64,000 nt of DNA. Origin: Rhizophagus irregularis (lineage: Eukaryota; Glomeromycota; Glomeromycetes; Glomerales; Glomeraceae). Positions 24,960 through 36,322 of the stretch are shown here, piece by piece. The stretch spans positions 2,604,001 to 2,668,000 of the forward strand of contig NC_089457.1 of NCBI RefSeq assembly GCF_026210795.1, given 5' to 3'. The position numbers and the translations under genes are program-made. The notes under the pieces are model-generated. The model saw nothing but the letters and a program-made list of their open reading frames with translations. It searched no databases and was not told where the DNA came from. The stretch's first letter is position 1. Every line of letters starts with the position of its first letter.

Positions 24960-25960
24960 GCCATTTTTTAGAAGTTTGTTTTAGCAAAATAAATAAAGTA
25001 AACTTTTTGAGTCTTTTGCACGAAAAACTGAAAAGAGAAAGGTTTTACAGGTTTGTGTCAAAAAAGAAAAACAAAACAATAATGTGCAAGCTTATATACG
25101 TACGTCTGAAATAATCAAAAAGCAGAAAATTATCATATGCGGTTTAACCAAAATCGGATAATGAGCCAGTGTTTGTTTTTCACTATGCGGCTGTGCCGCC
25201 CGTGCGTTACGCTTGCGCATAGTATTGCGCCTTCTGTAAAGAAAACGCGTGTAATAATAAGTTAAAAAGTGCATGATAAATACATATTGTTAAAAGGAAA
25301 AGCTTATTAAAGGCTAATGTAATGAAAGTCAATAAGGTCAGAATGATAATATATTTATTAGATAGGAGATGATAGGAGTCAAATGACCTGAGAAAATCAT
25401 CCAATCATCAATCATAACTACAAATGGTCTCCAACTAAATGAATATGAGACTATGAAATGATATCTATGGGGATTATGAAATAATGTCTATAAGACTATA
25501 GATTCACATTCACATTGCTTATCAGACTATGATCTTTGAAATTTGAATGATGGATTGTATTGCATAATCACAGATTAGTGATACAAAATAAGTCAATATT
25601 AATATGATAAAAGTAAAGGTACGATCAGTTTCGCATGTTAAAAAATTCTCCGAAATAAAATTGAGTTATACTCTCATTAGCAGAGTTGGAAAGTTGTGAC
25701 AGATTTGTAACGATTTGCCGTAATTTTCCAATATTTTAATAATTTTTTATATCACACGAACATTTTAATAAAAGTTCTTAGGATTTTCATTTGTTAAAGT
25801 ATTAAATAATACTGAAAACTTTATTCATAAATAATTGTATACAAATGCGTATATCTAGATTCATCCCATATTCCTCTCTTTCATTATTATTAAAATGAGT
25901 TAATTCATTAGGGTGAAAAATTGGAGATCGGAAATCAACCATATCCGAAATATTCAAGTT
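24960..25960. other. spacer, no gene seen
   Basis: It holds the promoter side of the secreted-peptide gene. A short GC-rich hairpin-prone patch lies near 25170-25220 (gcggctgtgccgcc). Small frames at 25092-25404 and 25802-25999 lack coding-like features. Confidence 0.35.
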
Positions 25961-25961
25961 T

Positions 25962-26128
25962 CCCTGTAAAAAAAAGTCGATCCGTTTTTTATATTCCATC
26001 TTTTTTTCCGTAAAAGGCTCATATTTCCGGAATTAATAACCTTATATCCCATTTTCCGTGAATGGATCCGTGAAAGGCTCATTTTTACGAAGTTTTTTCA
26101 GAAATAACGGATAAAATTTTTTATAGGG
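25962..26128. mobile_element. MITE family B, copy 1 (167 bp), TTT duplication
   Basis: The left end CCCTGTAAAAAA and the right end TTTTTTATAGGG are inverted copies. It is flanked by TTT on each side (25959-25961 and 26129-26131). Internally it carries repeated CCGTGAA and TCAT words. The copy at 37332-37519 has the same ends and internal words. The 3-bp duplication fits CACTA-like or Harbinger-like elements; the family is not recognised. Confidence 0.75.
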
Positions 26129-26157
26129 TTTAAGTTCAACTCGTCTGTATAAGGTGC

Positions 26158-26465
26158 TCAGCTGGAGATGCTTCTTTCAAGTTCGTTAAAAACTGTTTCT
26201 ATGATATTTTTTACCATTTCAGAAGAAATTTTTTCTTGAGTGTGATAAAACTGTTCTGCAGTATTTGATAGATTAAATCGATAAATCTTTGCCAATCTTT
26301 TTAATATATCCACTTTAATTGAGTTCGGCGTTTTCATTCCAAAGATGAAAACATTCGTTCACATGCTGCAGAACTAATTGTTAATCGTTGCAGATGATTT
26401 GGCTTGACTTCACATGTATTTCCCCACATTAATGGTGTATCACTTCCAATTGAATATGGAGCTAT
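26158..26465 (-). pseudogene. decayed hAT transposase, C-terminal dimerisation part
   Basis: The minus strand reads TPLMWGNTCEVKPNHLQ, then RLTISSAACERMFSS, the conserved SAxxER-FS core of the hAT C-terminal domain. A frame change near 26340 follows, then GMKTPNSIKVDILKRLAKI..., ending in a stop at 26158-26160. The catalytic parts are absent upstream. The fragment is too short and shifted to be functional. It is not adjacent to a recognisable hAT terminal repeat. Confidence 0.75.
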
Positions 26466-26780
26466 ATAGGGGTTTTAGGCCGTTTAGCTTTCCATTTACA
26501 ATACGTTTTTGATTTTTATAATGACTAATCAAAAACCTGATTGTTTAAATTAAATTTTTATGATTTACATTTTAATTATAATTTGCCGATTTACAACTTT
26601 AATAATTACGGTTTACAGCATAATTTACGTATTACAACTTTAATACGGCACGTTATAACTTTAAGCCGTAGTTGCAAATCAGGGTTGCAACCCAAGTTGT
26701 AATCCAAAATGCTTACGACAGGCAACTTTAACTCTCATCATTATATATATATGTATTATTTTGAAAATATTTTACTGAAT

Positions 26781-27520
26781 GCACAGTAGTATTGTACTTA
26801 ACATTATGTTCCGTATAACGTAAACCGTGCGGATTATTTATGCCTAAAATTATGAGCTGGCGTTCTTTTATACCTAAATAACATCAATGAAAGCGAAATT
26901 ATTTTACATCGCCTTTCGTAATGTGGCGCGAAATCACGTGTATAAATTACAGTAAAAAATGTGGCAATTTATTTTTTTGACAGAGTTAAAATCGTAACGA
27001 CGTCACGTGCTAATTAACGCACAGTATTGTACGGGTCTTCACAAAAAACGTGATTGAGATTGAGATTGAGATTTCATATAGAATTTTCAATCTTAATATG
27101 TGACCCCCATTATGCTCCGCATAATGCGGATTATTTATGCATAAAATTATAAGCTGGCGTTCTTTTAAAATAACTGAAAGCGAAATTATTTTACATCGCG
27201 AAATCACGTGTATAAAAATTACTGTAAAAAATGTGGCAATTTTTATTTTTGGAGTTAAAAATCGTCATGACGTCACGTCGTCACACGCACAGTAGTATTT
27301 TACTTAACATGTTTCGCATAATGCGGATTATTTATGCATAAAATTATAAGCTGGCGTTCTTTTTATACCTAAATAACAATTTATCATTGAAAGCGACATC
27401 GCCTTTCGTGATACGCGAAACCCACGTGTATAAAATTATAGTAAAAAATGTGGCAATTTTATTTTTTTTTGACAGAGTTAAAAAAATCGGCACGACTTCA
27501 CGTGCTAAACAACGCATACG
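26781..27520. repeat. three-unit tandem repeat (about 235-270 bp per unit)
   Basis: Units start near 26781, 27019 and 27287 with GCACAGTA(GTA)TT-type sequence. Each unit contains GCGGATTATTTATGC, AAGCTGGCGTTCTTTT, GAAAGCGA, CACGTGTATAAA, AAAAATGTGGCAATTT and a GAC(G/T)TCACGT cluster. The middle unit has an extra insertion with GATTGA repeats at about 27055-27075. The last unit ends at the 3' end of the F-box gene at 27524-29161. The repeated CACGTG and ACGTCACGT words resemble bZIP/bHLH binding sites, but no function is shown. Confidence 0.85.
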
Positions 27521-27523
27521 CAT

Positions 27524-29161
27524 TCATTCACGTAACAATAAATCACTATTCTTAATTGTAATAATTTCAACACCATTCTCCTTAATTTCATTTAAAAGTT
27601 GATTACCATATTCATCATTTCCAAGCCAAAAAGAACATGATCTAATACCTAAATATTTTAAAGATTTCTTTTTTTTAACATGAACAAGAATTTTTTCAAG
27701 TAAATTATTTTTTAAATAAAAATCTAAATTTAAATTAATTAAATTTACTCTACAATTAATTAAAAAATTATTCAAACCAATAGGAGTAATACAATTATAA
27801 TTATTATTTAAAAAAGTAAAAAGTGAATTAGAAAATTTTTTTTCTATAGTAAAACTATATAAAGTATCAGGTAAATTTTCAGCCAAAATTTTTAAAATAT
27901 GATCATCTAATAATAAATTATGTTGATAATAAATAGTAAGTTGTTCAATTTTCATAATTTTAAAATATTGATAAGAATTAAAAGGCATATTTCTATTAGT
28001 ACTTAATACAATTTTTAAAATTTTAAGATTAAAACAATGACGAGAAATAATTCTTAATGATACATAAGATATTTGATCAATTGATAAATTAATTAAATTA
28101 TTTCCTAATCTACGAATTAAAGATAAATCGAATAAATTAATTTTACCATTATTATGTAAAATTAATTCTTTTAATTTTAAAGAAGATTTTAATAAGATTT
28201 TACTATTACGATAAGTTAAACCTCTACAATTATTAAATTCCAATCTTTCCAAATTTTTACAATTTGATATAACTTCAAAAGTTTCATGATTAATATTATG
28301 AATTGAATTTGTAAAATTAATTGAATTAAGTGTATTCCTTTTTGAATCTATTATTCTATTAACATCACATGAAAAGAAATTTGGATTTATTAAATGAATA
28401 TTATTAAGATTTTCTTGATTTTGAATTAATTCATTAATTGAATTTTTTAAAATATTAGAATTAAGATAAGAAAAAAAAGTAATTTTTAAATCTTTAATAT
28501 TAAAACAATTTTTTGTTATAATAGAAATAATATCATAAAGTAAACCCTCCTTTGAATCATTTAAATCTTTTTTTGTAATAATTAAATTTAAAGAAGATAA
28601 ATTAATATAATTGGATGAATTTTTTTTAAAAAGATATAAATTACAAAAAGATTCATCAAATAATTTTGAATTAATAATTAATTCTTTACAATTTTTCATT
28701 TTTCTTAAAAATAAATGAAAAAGAATTTTTTGTAATAATAAATGTTTTTTCCTATCCAATTGATTAATATAATCATTATATTCTAAATAAACCAAATCTT
28801 CATTTAAATTACCAAGTTGATAAATTAACCAACATTCTATAGGGAGCGTTAAATCTGTAAATTTTTCTAAATATTTAGCATAATCAAATAATGGAATTGA
28901 ATCTTCTAAAATTTCTATTGAATTTTGTTGTAAATAATCTTTTTCAATTTCATCTAGACAAGAAAGATATATTCTTATTAAACAATAATTTTGTTTTAAA
29001 TCATTTACAGCGGAAAATGGATCTTTATAAAGAATAGGTATAATTAATCTACATAAGAATCGATTAACCAATAGACAATTGTAAAGTGTTTTTGTATCAT
29101 CTTTGCTAACATGTTTAAAAATTTCATAAAAACAATCTTCTGGCAAAGTACATATGAACAT
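27524..29161 (-). CDS. F-box / leucine-rich-repeat protein, 545 aa
   Basis: Single exon starting MFICTLPEDCFYEIFKHVS. The F-box is at residues 4-47 (LPEDCFYEIF, LYNCLLVNRFLCRLIIPILY). The rest is degenerate leucine-rich repeats ending in KSLKYLGIRSCSFW. It is a paralogue of the gene at 20756-22354 on the same strand, with the same segment order and similar length. The family role is to present substrates to an SCF ubiquitin ligase; the substrate is unknown. A long T/A palindrome tract lies upstream (about 29305-29332), and a three-unit tandem repeat abuts the 3' end, so transcription probably runs into that repeat. Confidence 0.9.
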   Translation of the reverse strand: MFICTLPEDCFYEIFKHVSKDDTKTLYNCLLVNRFLCRLIIPILYKDPFSAVNDLKQNYCLIRIYLSCLDEIEKDYLQQNSIEILEDSIPLFDYAKYLEKFTDLTLPIECWLIYQLGNLNEDLVYLEYNDYINQLDRKKHLLLQKILFHLFLRKMKNCKELIINSKLFDESFCNLYLFKKNSSNYINLSSLNLIITKKDLNDSKEGLLYDIISIITKNCFNIKDLKITFFSYLNSNILKNSINELIQNQENLNNIHLINPNFFSCDVNRIIDSKRNTLNSINFTNSIHNINHETFEVISNCKNLERLEFNNCRGLTYRNSKILLKSSLKLKELILHNNGKINLFDLSLIRRLGNNLINLSIDQISYVSLRIISRHCFNLKILKIVLSTNRNMPFNSYQYFKIMKIEQLTIYYQHNLLLDDHILKILAENLPDTLYSFTIEKKFSNSLFTFLNNNYNCITPIGLNNFLINCRVNLINLNLDFYLKNNLLEKILVHVKKKKSLKYLGIRSCSFWLGNDEYGNQLLNEIKENGVEIITIKNSDLLLRE

Positions 29162-29597
29162 TTTTTTTTTTTCGTCTCGAAAGTAAGGAAAAATTGTACG
29201 ATAATTATTGTACCGATTATAGAAGCAATTTATACAATTTTTGGATAATTTATCACGAATGTTGTGTACCCGAACTTAAAAAAGGTACACCATTACACTA
29301 AAAATTTTTTTTTTTTTTTTTTAAAAAAAAAAGGAAAAGAATTGTTCAAATTGTCTTTATTATTTATTATACAGGAAATCAAATAATATCTATTCAATGA
29401 TATTGTCTAGTATTATAAAATTATTATATCTATATATTTATTATATTTATATATTTATATTAAATATTAAAACAAAAAATGAACTAAGAATAAAGAGTAG
29501 AAGTGATTAATGATTATTACAACGAAGATAAATTGTTGCATGTAGATAGATTATTACATTATTCGAATTTCCTTTTATTTCCCTCAAACTCTTAGTT

Positions 29598-30020
29598 TCA
29601 TTTTTCATCCTCCTCATTCTTATTTCTCTCATCATTCGAACTTTTCTCTGTTCTCCCATCTGGATTTTGATCATTTACTACACCATCATCATCTTCATCT
29701 TCATCATCATCTTCATGATCATGTACTCCCCTTTCCTCATCATTTTCTCTTCTTTTACTAGTACAACATATAAAAATACAACATAAAAACAAAACCACCA
29801 AAGCTATTGCAAGAGCGCATAATCCACTTAATATGTAGTTTAAGACTATATAACCAATTTCTTTTCCTTTAGTCAATTCGCCTACTTCGGTTGAACTGAC
29901 TTTAATACCGAAAATCTTTATATCTACTGTTTCACATGATGCAAGACTCGGTTGTATGATAAGAATATTAATCATACATAATAAAAATGAAAATAATAAT
30001 TTAATGTTTTTTACGACCAT
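29598..30020 (-). CDS. small type I membrane protein with acidic tail, 140 aa
   Basis: Single exon. It starts MVVKNIKLLFSFLLCMINI with a signal peptide likely cut near residue 27-29. A short lumenal part of about 30 residues contains one Cys (ASCETVDIK). A strong membrane segment with a Cys cluster follows (LALALVVLFLCCIFICC region, about residues 65-88). The tail is basic, then extremely acidic, with runs of Glu/Asp and HDHEDDDEDEDDD. Layout is like the gene at 32926-33390 (signal, short ectodomain, one TM, charged tail), but sequence similarity is not evident. Family not recognised. Confidence 0.75.
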   Translation of the reverse strand: MVVKNIKLLFSFLLCMINILIIQPSLASCETVDIKIFGIKVSSTEVGELTKGKEIGYIVLNYILSGLCALAIALVVLFLCCIFICCTSKRRENDEERGVHDHEDDDEDEDDDGVVNDQNPDGRTEKSSNDERNKNEEDEK

Positions 30021-30024
30021 ATTT

Positions 30025-32925
30025 TCTTTTTTTTTTGGTAAAAGAAAAAATGTTAATATTTTAATATTTACAAGTTTAAGTTATATTGTTGTTATATTAA
30101 ATGTTAAGAGTGTGAATATTATTTGTGATGTATCACTATCTCTTTAATATTATTATAAACGTTCTTTTTTTTATTTTATTTCAAATTATAAGGCATTTAA
30201 ACGCATTGAAGCATTGAATTCAGGAAATAATGAACATTTTTATGTGATTTTAGTGTATTACAATAATGCTACAAAAGTAATTCATATAAAGACAAGATAA
30301 TCACTGTGTTTTTGTATTGCGTAACCTTTTAAGGCCAAGAGTTTTTTAATGTGGAATTCCGAAGCCGTTATTTTTGTTAATAGGAATTTCTAAGGACCTT
30401 CCTTTTTTGAATTTGAATTACAAGTATTTTGAAAGGAGAATTTTTTTTTTTCTTCCATTTTTGCCAAATAAAGTCATTTAATAATGTTTATTATAAATTA
30501 TATCAGTTAATTTTTACCAAATTTTATTGTCCTTTTTTTTCGTCATTTATTCTATAAGGCTTTTTATCCTTTCTTTAAGGAACTTTCTACGGATTATACC
30601 GCTACAAATTATCATAATTCTTTCATCATGAAAAATTCCAATCCATACTGTATTTAGTAAAGAGAATTATAATAATCCTTTGTAAAAGTTACTAAAAATA
30701 AACAAATTATAATGAAATTTTTTGAGAAATCTATGCTCGGAGCCCGGGATATATTATTATTTCATTGAATATAATTAATTTGGTTGCAAGTTCCGCACTC
30801 GTATGTAGAGTTACCATCTAACAAGTAATTAATACGGAATAAGGCAAACAAGAAAAAAAAAGATTAGTGGCTCAAACCCAATAATTTATTGCTAAACCAT
30901 ATTCGTAGGGTGTAATGACCGATCAATTTCTAATTATATAATTGTTTTATCATAAATATCTATTTTTAGTAAATTCGTAGTTTCGTACACTTTTCTTTGG
31001 CAGCACAGTTTTCGAAGTTAGGAGTTTTCATCGAAATTTTTTTTTTTTTTCAAAAAAAAAAATTACTTAAAAAATTAAATTATTTTATTTTATTGAAAAA
31101 AAAATTTTTTTTTTTTAAATAGACTTACACAAAATTATTTTTTTAACCCCCTCTCAATGATATAAGTTGCACGAAAAATTTCTTTTGAAAGAAGAATGCA
31201 AGCAGTAAATCATAAACGGCATATGATACAATTTGTTAACATTTTAACTATTATTCTTGATTCCTTGATAATCAATCTTTTCCTTTTTCTCAAATTTGAA
31301 TAAAAAATAAATAAATAAATAAATAAAAATATAATGAATATATTAAATATATTTTTTATGATTACAAATTTAATATTAAGAAAATTAATTTTATTATTCA
31401 TTACGGCAGATGAGAAAATTATTTGTCACGTGACAGTCGTGACCACAGAGTTATGAGGTCATGGTTCGGATTTTTGATCGGGTTTTGAGTTGATAAAAGA
31501 TTGGCTGACGGGATTCACGGGAATGTGTAACCCGTACAGCGATCCGATTTTTGCGAATTTTTTGATCGCAATTTAAAAATAAGCAAAAAAACGAAAGGTG
31601 TTAATTGGAAATTTTTAGGATCAGTGATCAATCAATTCAATTATAATTTTGATCACATGTTTGGATTGATTAACGGATTTTGCAATCAAAAAAATTCGAA
31701 CGATCAGGCGTCATTCGCGTCATGCACGTCACAATCGTCACATGTCTCACTTTTTGACGTTATCATGATATATTCTTCATATTGCAAAAATAATTGTGTT
31801 AGTTCTAGATTACCTAATCTTTTGATAAATGATAGTGTTTGTTTATATCCTTCATATTGCAATAATAATTGTGTTGACATCTTTTAATAAATGATTGTGT
31901 TTGTTTATATCCTTCATATTGCATGTTAGTTTTAGATTACCTAATCTTTTGATAATCCCTAATGACGTTACATTATCTTGGATGCACGTCAATCTAAAAA
32001 ACATTGAACTGTGATGACTGATGATATATATATATAATCATTCCAAATTATCCATATTTTTGTAAAAAACTGTGGAATATAAAACACGGATCAATCATTT
32101 TACAGTGAAACAGGGAAATAAAATAATTCTTACAACCCTGTGTTAAAAGTGAACTGGCAAAGATTACCGTACTTTTCGTACTTTTATATTAATTTTGTGA
32201 CATTTTTTATGCACAAAATAGAAATTATCAAATGTTGTACTAACTTATGGGCACTCGATAAATCACTTACTTGGATATCATGTTAATCTATCCGATCCAG
32301 ATTAACCAATAAATAATATTCTCTATTATCGCTATCTACTGATAATTCTGTATCTCATGTCTAGTAAGTAAACTTTAACATATTTTATTAACGTATGCAC
32401 ATATAAATGGTTGATTTTAAGAGGTAACTTTTTTTGGGGATCGTAATGATCTCTTTTTTTTTCGCGTACAAATAATCCGTAACCGAGTTACAAGATAAAC
32501 TTTGGTTAGTATGCTACAGATCGATATAATAAACAGTAAGGATTTTGCTTACTAATTTTTAAAAATCAATTCTTGGCAAATTTACGTGATATGCGGAATA
32601 TCACGTGATCATCACTGATTTTGTTAATATGTTTACTCATTGGAACAATGGTAATGCATATAACACGTGATCTAATTTAAATCCTTTACTTATTTAGTTT
32701 TTACATCATTTTTAATTAAAAAAGTCTTGGCAACCTCCTTTCGTTTCTTCTAATCTTGATGATCTTATATATAAATAAAATCCAATCATCATGACGAAAT
32801 TTCTTTTCAGAAACCTCTTTTTATGTGCATATGTGCATCTTATATATATACTCCTTCCTTTTCTCACGTTTCTTACCAAAAGTAATTTTAATATTTTTTT
32901 TTAAAAAAAAAAAAAAATTCCAATA
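30025..32925. other. 2.9-kb spacer, with imperfect tandem repeats at 31770-31965
   Basis: No convincing gene. About 31770-31965 holds two to three imperfect copies of a unit with CTTCATATTGCAA, AATTGTGTT and ATTACCTAATCTTTTGATAA. These explain the duplicated SYC/NNCV words in the frame at 31624-31887. CACGTG-type sites occur near 31427, 32603 and 32665. TATATA strings at about 32766 and 32839-32850 could serve the gene starting at 32926. Confidence 0.45.
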
Positions 32926-33390
32926 ATGTCTTTAACAATTTTAAGAAATAAATCTTTGAATCTATGCGTTTTATTAAACGTAATATCACTTTTTTTCATT
33001 CTCCCGAGCACCGTCATATGCGATGGTGATGTTGATAATATGAGAAATGTGACTAATGATAACAATAATCATGCAATTACCACAAGTGAAACAAAAGAAG
33101 AAAAACAAGAAGAACTTGTTGATAATACAATTGTACAGGTTTCTGTAGCTATCATGTACATTTTATTTGGAATTATTCTTTTTGTAATAATCAAAACTAT
33201 AGTAGATAGAAGAAAAAGAAAGAATGCTAGAAAAAATGCTATTAATGATCTAGAAATGGGTTCTGATTTGAAAAAGGGTTACGATTTGAAAATGGGTTAT
33301 TATTATGAAAAGGATGATGATTTAAAAAAGGACATGAAAAATGAAATTATCAAACCTCCTCCTGCCGTAATTCCTTTTACAAAAAAATAG
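32926..33390 (+). CDS. small type I membrane protein, 154 aa
   Basis: Single exon starting MSLTILRNKSLNLCVLLNVI, with a signal peptide ending near residue 32 (VIC-DGD). A ~45-residue Asn/Glu-rich ectodomain has NVT and NDN sites. One membrane segment follows (VAIMYILFGIILFVII, about residues 75-92), then a basic stop-transfer (DRRKRKNARK) and a tail with a short internal repeat (DLKKGYDLKMGYYYEKDDDL). The ATG directly follows a T-run/A-run palindrome (about 32894-32917), an A-rich leader seen at several genes here. Unknown family. Confidence 0.75.
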   Translation: MSLTILRNKSLNLCVLLNVISLFFILPSTVICDGDVDNMRNVTNDNNNHAITTSETKEEKQEELVDNTIVQVSVAIMYILFGIILFVIIKTIVDRRKRKNARKNAINDLEMGSDLKKGYDLKMGYYYEKDDDLKKDMKNEIIKPPPAVIPFTKK

Positions 33391-33394
33391 ATTT

Positions 33395-35560
33395 TTTTTT
33401 TCTAGAAACTTTTAATTTTTTTTTTTATACCGTATTATACGATAATTAAGCAAAAAAAATACATTGTTTTTTAAAGAAATTGATTTTTTTTATAGTTTAA
33501 CATTTCTAAGATTATTATGTAATTCAATTTTAACTTATAAATGATAAATTAACAACAATGTAATTGTTTTTTAATAAATTTTAGTCGTGGCTAAAAAAAC
33601 CTAGAAAAGTAAATGGCAAAATCTTGTACGTCATTTTAACATCACTTGAGGTTATGACATATTACGATTTACGACATGATTTTCTCATCACCTGATGTTA
33701 CACCTTTAAATGTATTCTAAATGTAGTTATTATCATATTATTTTTATTACATTATATATCATATATATCACATATATACTATACTAACAAATATCCAATA
33801 CCTAATATTATTTATATTAAAAAATATATATAATTAAAATATAAAATATTTCTATATTTTTTTTACTTTTTAAAAAGTATTAAAATTCAACATTAAATAA
33901 GTTATATATTAAAATTCTTATATGTGTAAAATATTAAGATTTAAGATATTTATTGTTTAGTCAATATAAACAATTTTATAAGAATTTTATAATGCTTAAT
34001 TTTGAGAAAATTTTATATAAAATTGATTTTATAGTAAAGCTATGTCTTGTTAAAATCTAAAATCTGAAATTATCTTCAATAGTAAACAATTTAACTTACC
34101 TTAATAGCCAAAATTATATTCAAAATTATTTGCTATACGCTTATTTTTCTGATGGTAGAGTCTGGAATTGTGCAGATGAAATGGCGCAGTACTTTCAGAA
34201 TAATCTAATCAATTTACTGCATGTAATGCAGAATGCACTTTAAAATAAAACTTGTGCTTTATTAATATGTTTGAAAATACACATGCAAAACATACTAATT
34301 TTTTCTGATGGTAGAGTCTAAACACGCTGTCGCAACACTTAGTAAATGATTTACCTAACAGTATCTTACAAAAATGTCACAAAAAAATCATATAGTTTTT
34401 TTTGTTATATGCGTCACACCCTTTCTTGTTTCCATTTTTATAAGTATCTGGGAATAGAATTTTTTCAAGATATAAAATCCTATTTGTTACACATTATTTG
34501 TCATATAGTTAATTTTTTAATTTCTTAATGCTGGCTGTTTTATGACATTTTTATAGGGAATACTAGAACGCTAGGCCACTAGAGTAGTTTTAGCAAGTTA
34601 TATGATTTTTATTAAAGAGAGCTGTTCAAAATCCTGACAATCAGAATCCTGCTACAACAAAAACCTAACGCTCACAATCCCATAATTCTGAAACTTCAGA
34701 ATCTCATAATCATATTATCTGACATTTATTATTCCAAAACTATCCTCCTAGTAATTGAAATATAATGACATAATATAGAAATTCTAAAAAATGATTTATT
34801 AAAATCTTTAATCAGTATATTAAATAAATAAAAAAATTATTATATCTTTATGATGCAATATTTAAATTTTTATTGAATTTAAAAGTATGTTTTTTTTTAA
34901 GCAATATAAAAATTATATAAGAGAAATTATAAAAGCAAAAAAAAAAAATTACTAGAGAAATTATTAGAAAGGAACAGTAAGATAAACAAAGAAAAGTACA
35001 AATAAATTTTGAAGGTAGGTTATACTACTATATAACATTCTGGACAACATATGCTTTTAACACCAGACATTTTACTGAATTTTGATTTTTATAAATAAAC
35101 CACTTAAAGAATTCAAAACTGAAAAATATAATTCTAAAGAAAACAAACCTAAAGATAAGTTGTACTGGGTCAGTTTTCATTTTCAGCATTCAAATAAGAT
35201 TTATATGTAGAATATGTAAAATAAAATAATAATAATCTATATTAATATTTACTACTTAAGTAACATAACAATAAAATTTGCTTACTAAATGCAAAAATAT
35301 TCTCTTTCTTCTAATTGACTTATTGATAATGTTTATATAAATTTTCAAAAGTATATGGACTGTATAATAATACATACAAATTAATTTCTTGTTATTTTTG
35401 ACCTTATATTATAAAACAAGAGTTAAAGAACAATCCTATTAGGCAAAATTTCATTGATACACTATTGCTGAGCTAGGACATATATAGTTACTAATATCAG
35501 GCAGCATTATTGTAAAAAATTTTTTCTGATGGCCTGTCAATATATGTGATAAAAAAACAG
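33395..35560. other. AT-rich spacer with a short direct repeat
   Basis: No gene is seen. The word TTTTCTGATGGTAGAGTCT occurs near 34146 and 34302, with a partial third copy (TTTTTCTGATGG) at 35520. These could be the ends of an old element. Confidence 0.35.
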
Positions 35561-35905
35561 ATAAATTATTTCGTATCCTCTATTTTAAGCAAATATTTTA
35601 ACTCTTTTAATTCCTTGTTTAAATCTTTTACAATATCCGTCATTTTGCTCCATCCAAAGTCAATCCACCATACATAAGAAGTTGAATCCTCATTCTTTCT
35701 CTTTATTATGATATTTTCTAATCTAATGTCTCTATGCTTCACTCTTTTCGAATGTAATTTCTGTAAGCCTTTAATGGCTAACTGCTTTTCTTTTTTTGTG
35801 ATATTATCTTTTATATCCGCAAAAGTTTTTTCAGTAAGAGATGTAAGAATAAAGATAAATGCCTCATAGAGAACTTTAAATTTTAGAAGTCTTGGTATGT
35901 AAATA

Positions 35906-36322
35906 GGACCCCGGACAATTATAATTAAGGTCATATCTTCTATACTAAAAATTTACCCTTGTCATCCTGAACTTACTTTTAAAGCTATAGATACAAAAAT
36001 TTGTAATAATAATTGCCACCCTATTATCTATAATTTTGTTACTTAAAAGTAATATTTAATAATAGTAATTTTTATTTTTTTGTATATTTCTATAGTGAAA
36101 AAGTGTATATTTTTTTGCCAAATTTTGCCTGTGTAATAATACTTATCTCAAATTCTAATCAGTAGATTCACAAGATTTTGGTATCAAAAGATTATTCTCT
36201 TCAAAAGAAACATTTTTTTCTATGGTAAAAAATAATATTAACTTAATAAAATTACATGTTAAAAGAAAAATAAAGTTTAAAACATAGTAAGATATGACCT
36301 CAATTATAATTATCCAGGATCC
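35906..36322. mobile_element. 417-bp MITE in the kinase pseudogene, 10-bp target duplication
   Basis: The left end GGACCCCGGACAATTATAAT and the complement of the right end GGATCCTGGATAATTATAAT continue matching for about 36 bp (33 identical). Perfect 10-bp direct repeats TATGTAAATA flank it (35896-35905 and 36323-36332). They fall in the kinase codons between Q-G-I-Y-I and P-R-L-L. Removing the element and one repeat leaves that reading frame open. The termini share GGACCCCG-x-ACAAT with the 4.7-kb transposon at 40284-45019. It has no coding capacity. Confidence 0.9.

Noticed and set aside
24866-25114. Plus-strand frame opposite the secreted-peptide gene
   Set aside because: It overlaps exon 1 of the supported two-exon gene and has no features of its own.
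31624-31887. Plus-strand frame with repeated SYC/NNCV words
   Set aside because: The repeated words reflect imperfect DNA tandem repeats that extend beyond the stop codon. There is no signal peptide or family match, so it is described only as repeat-bearing spacer.
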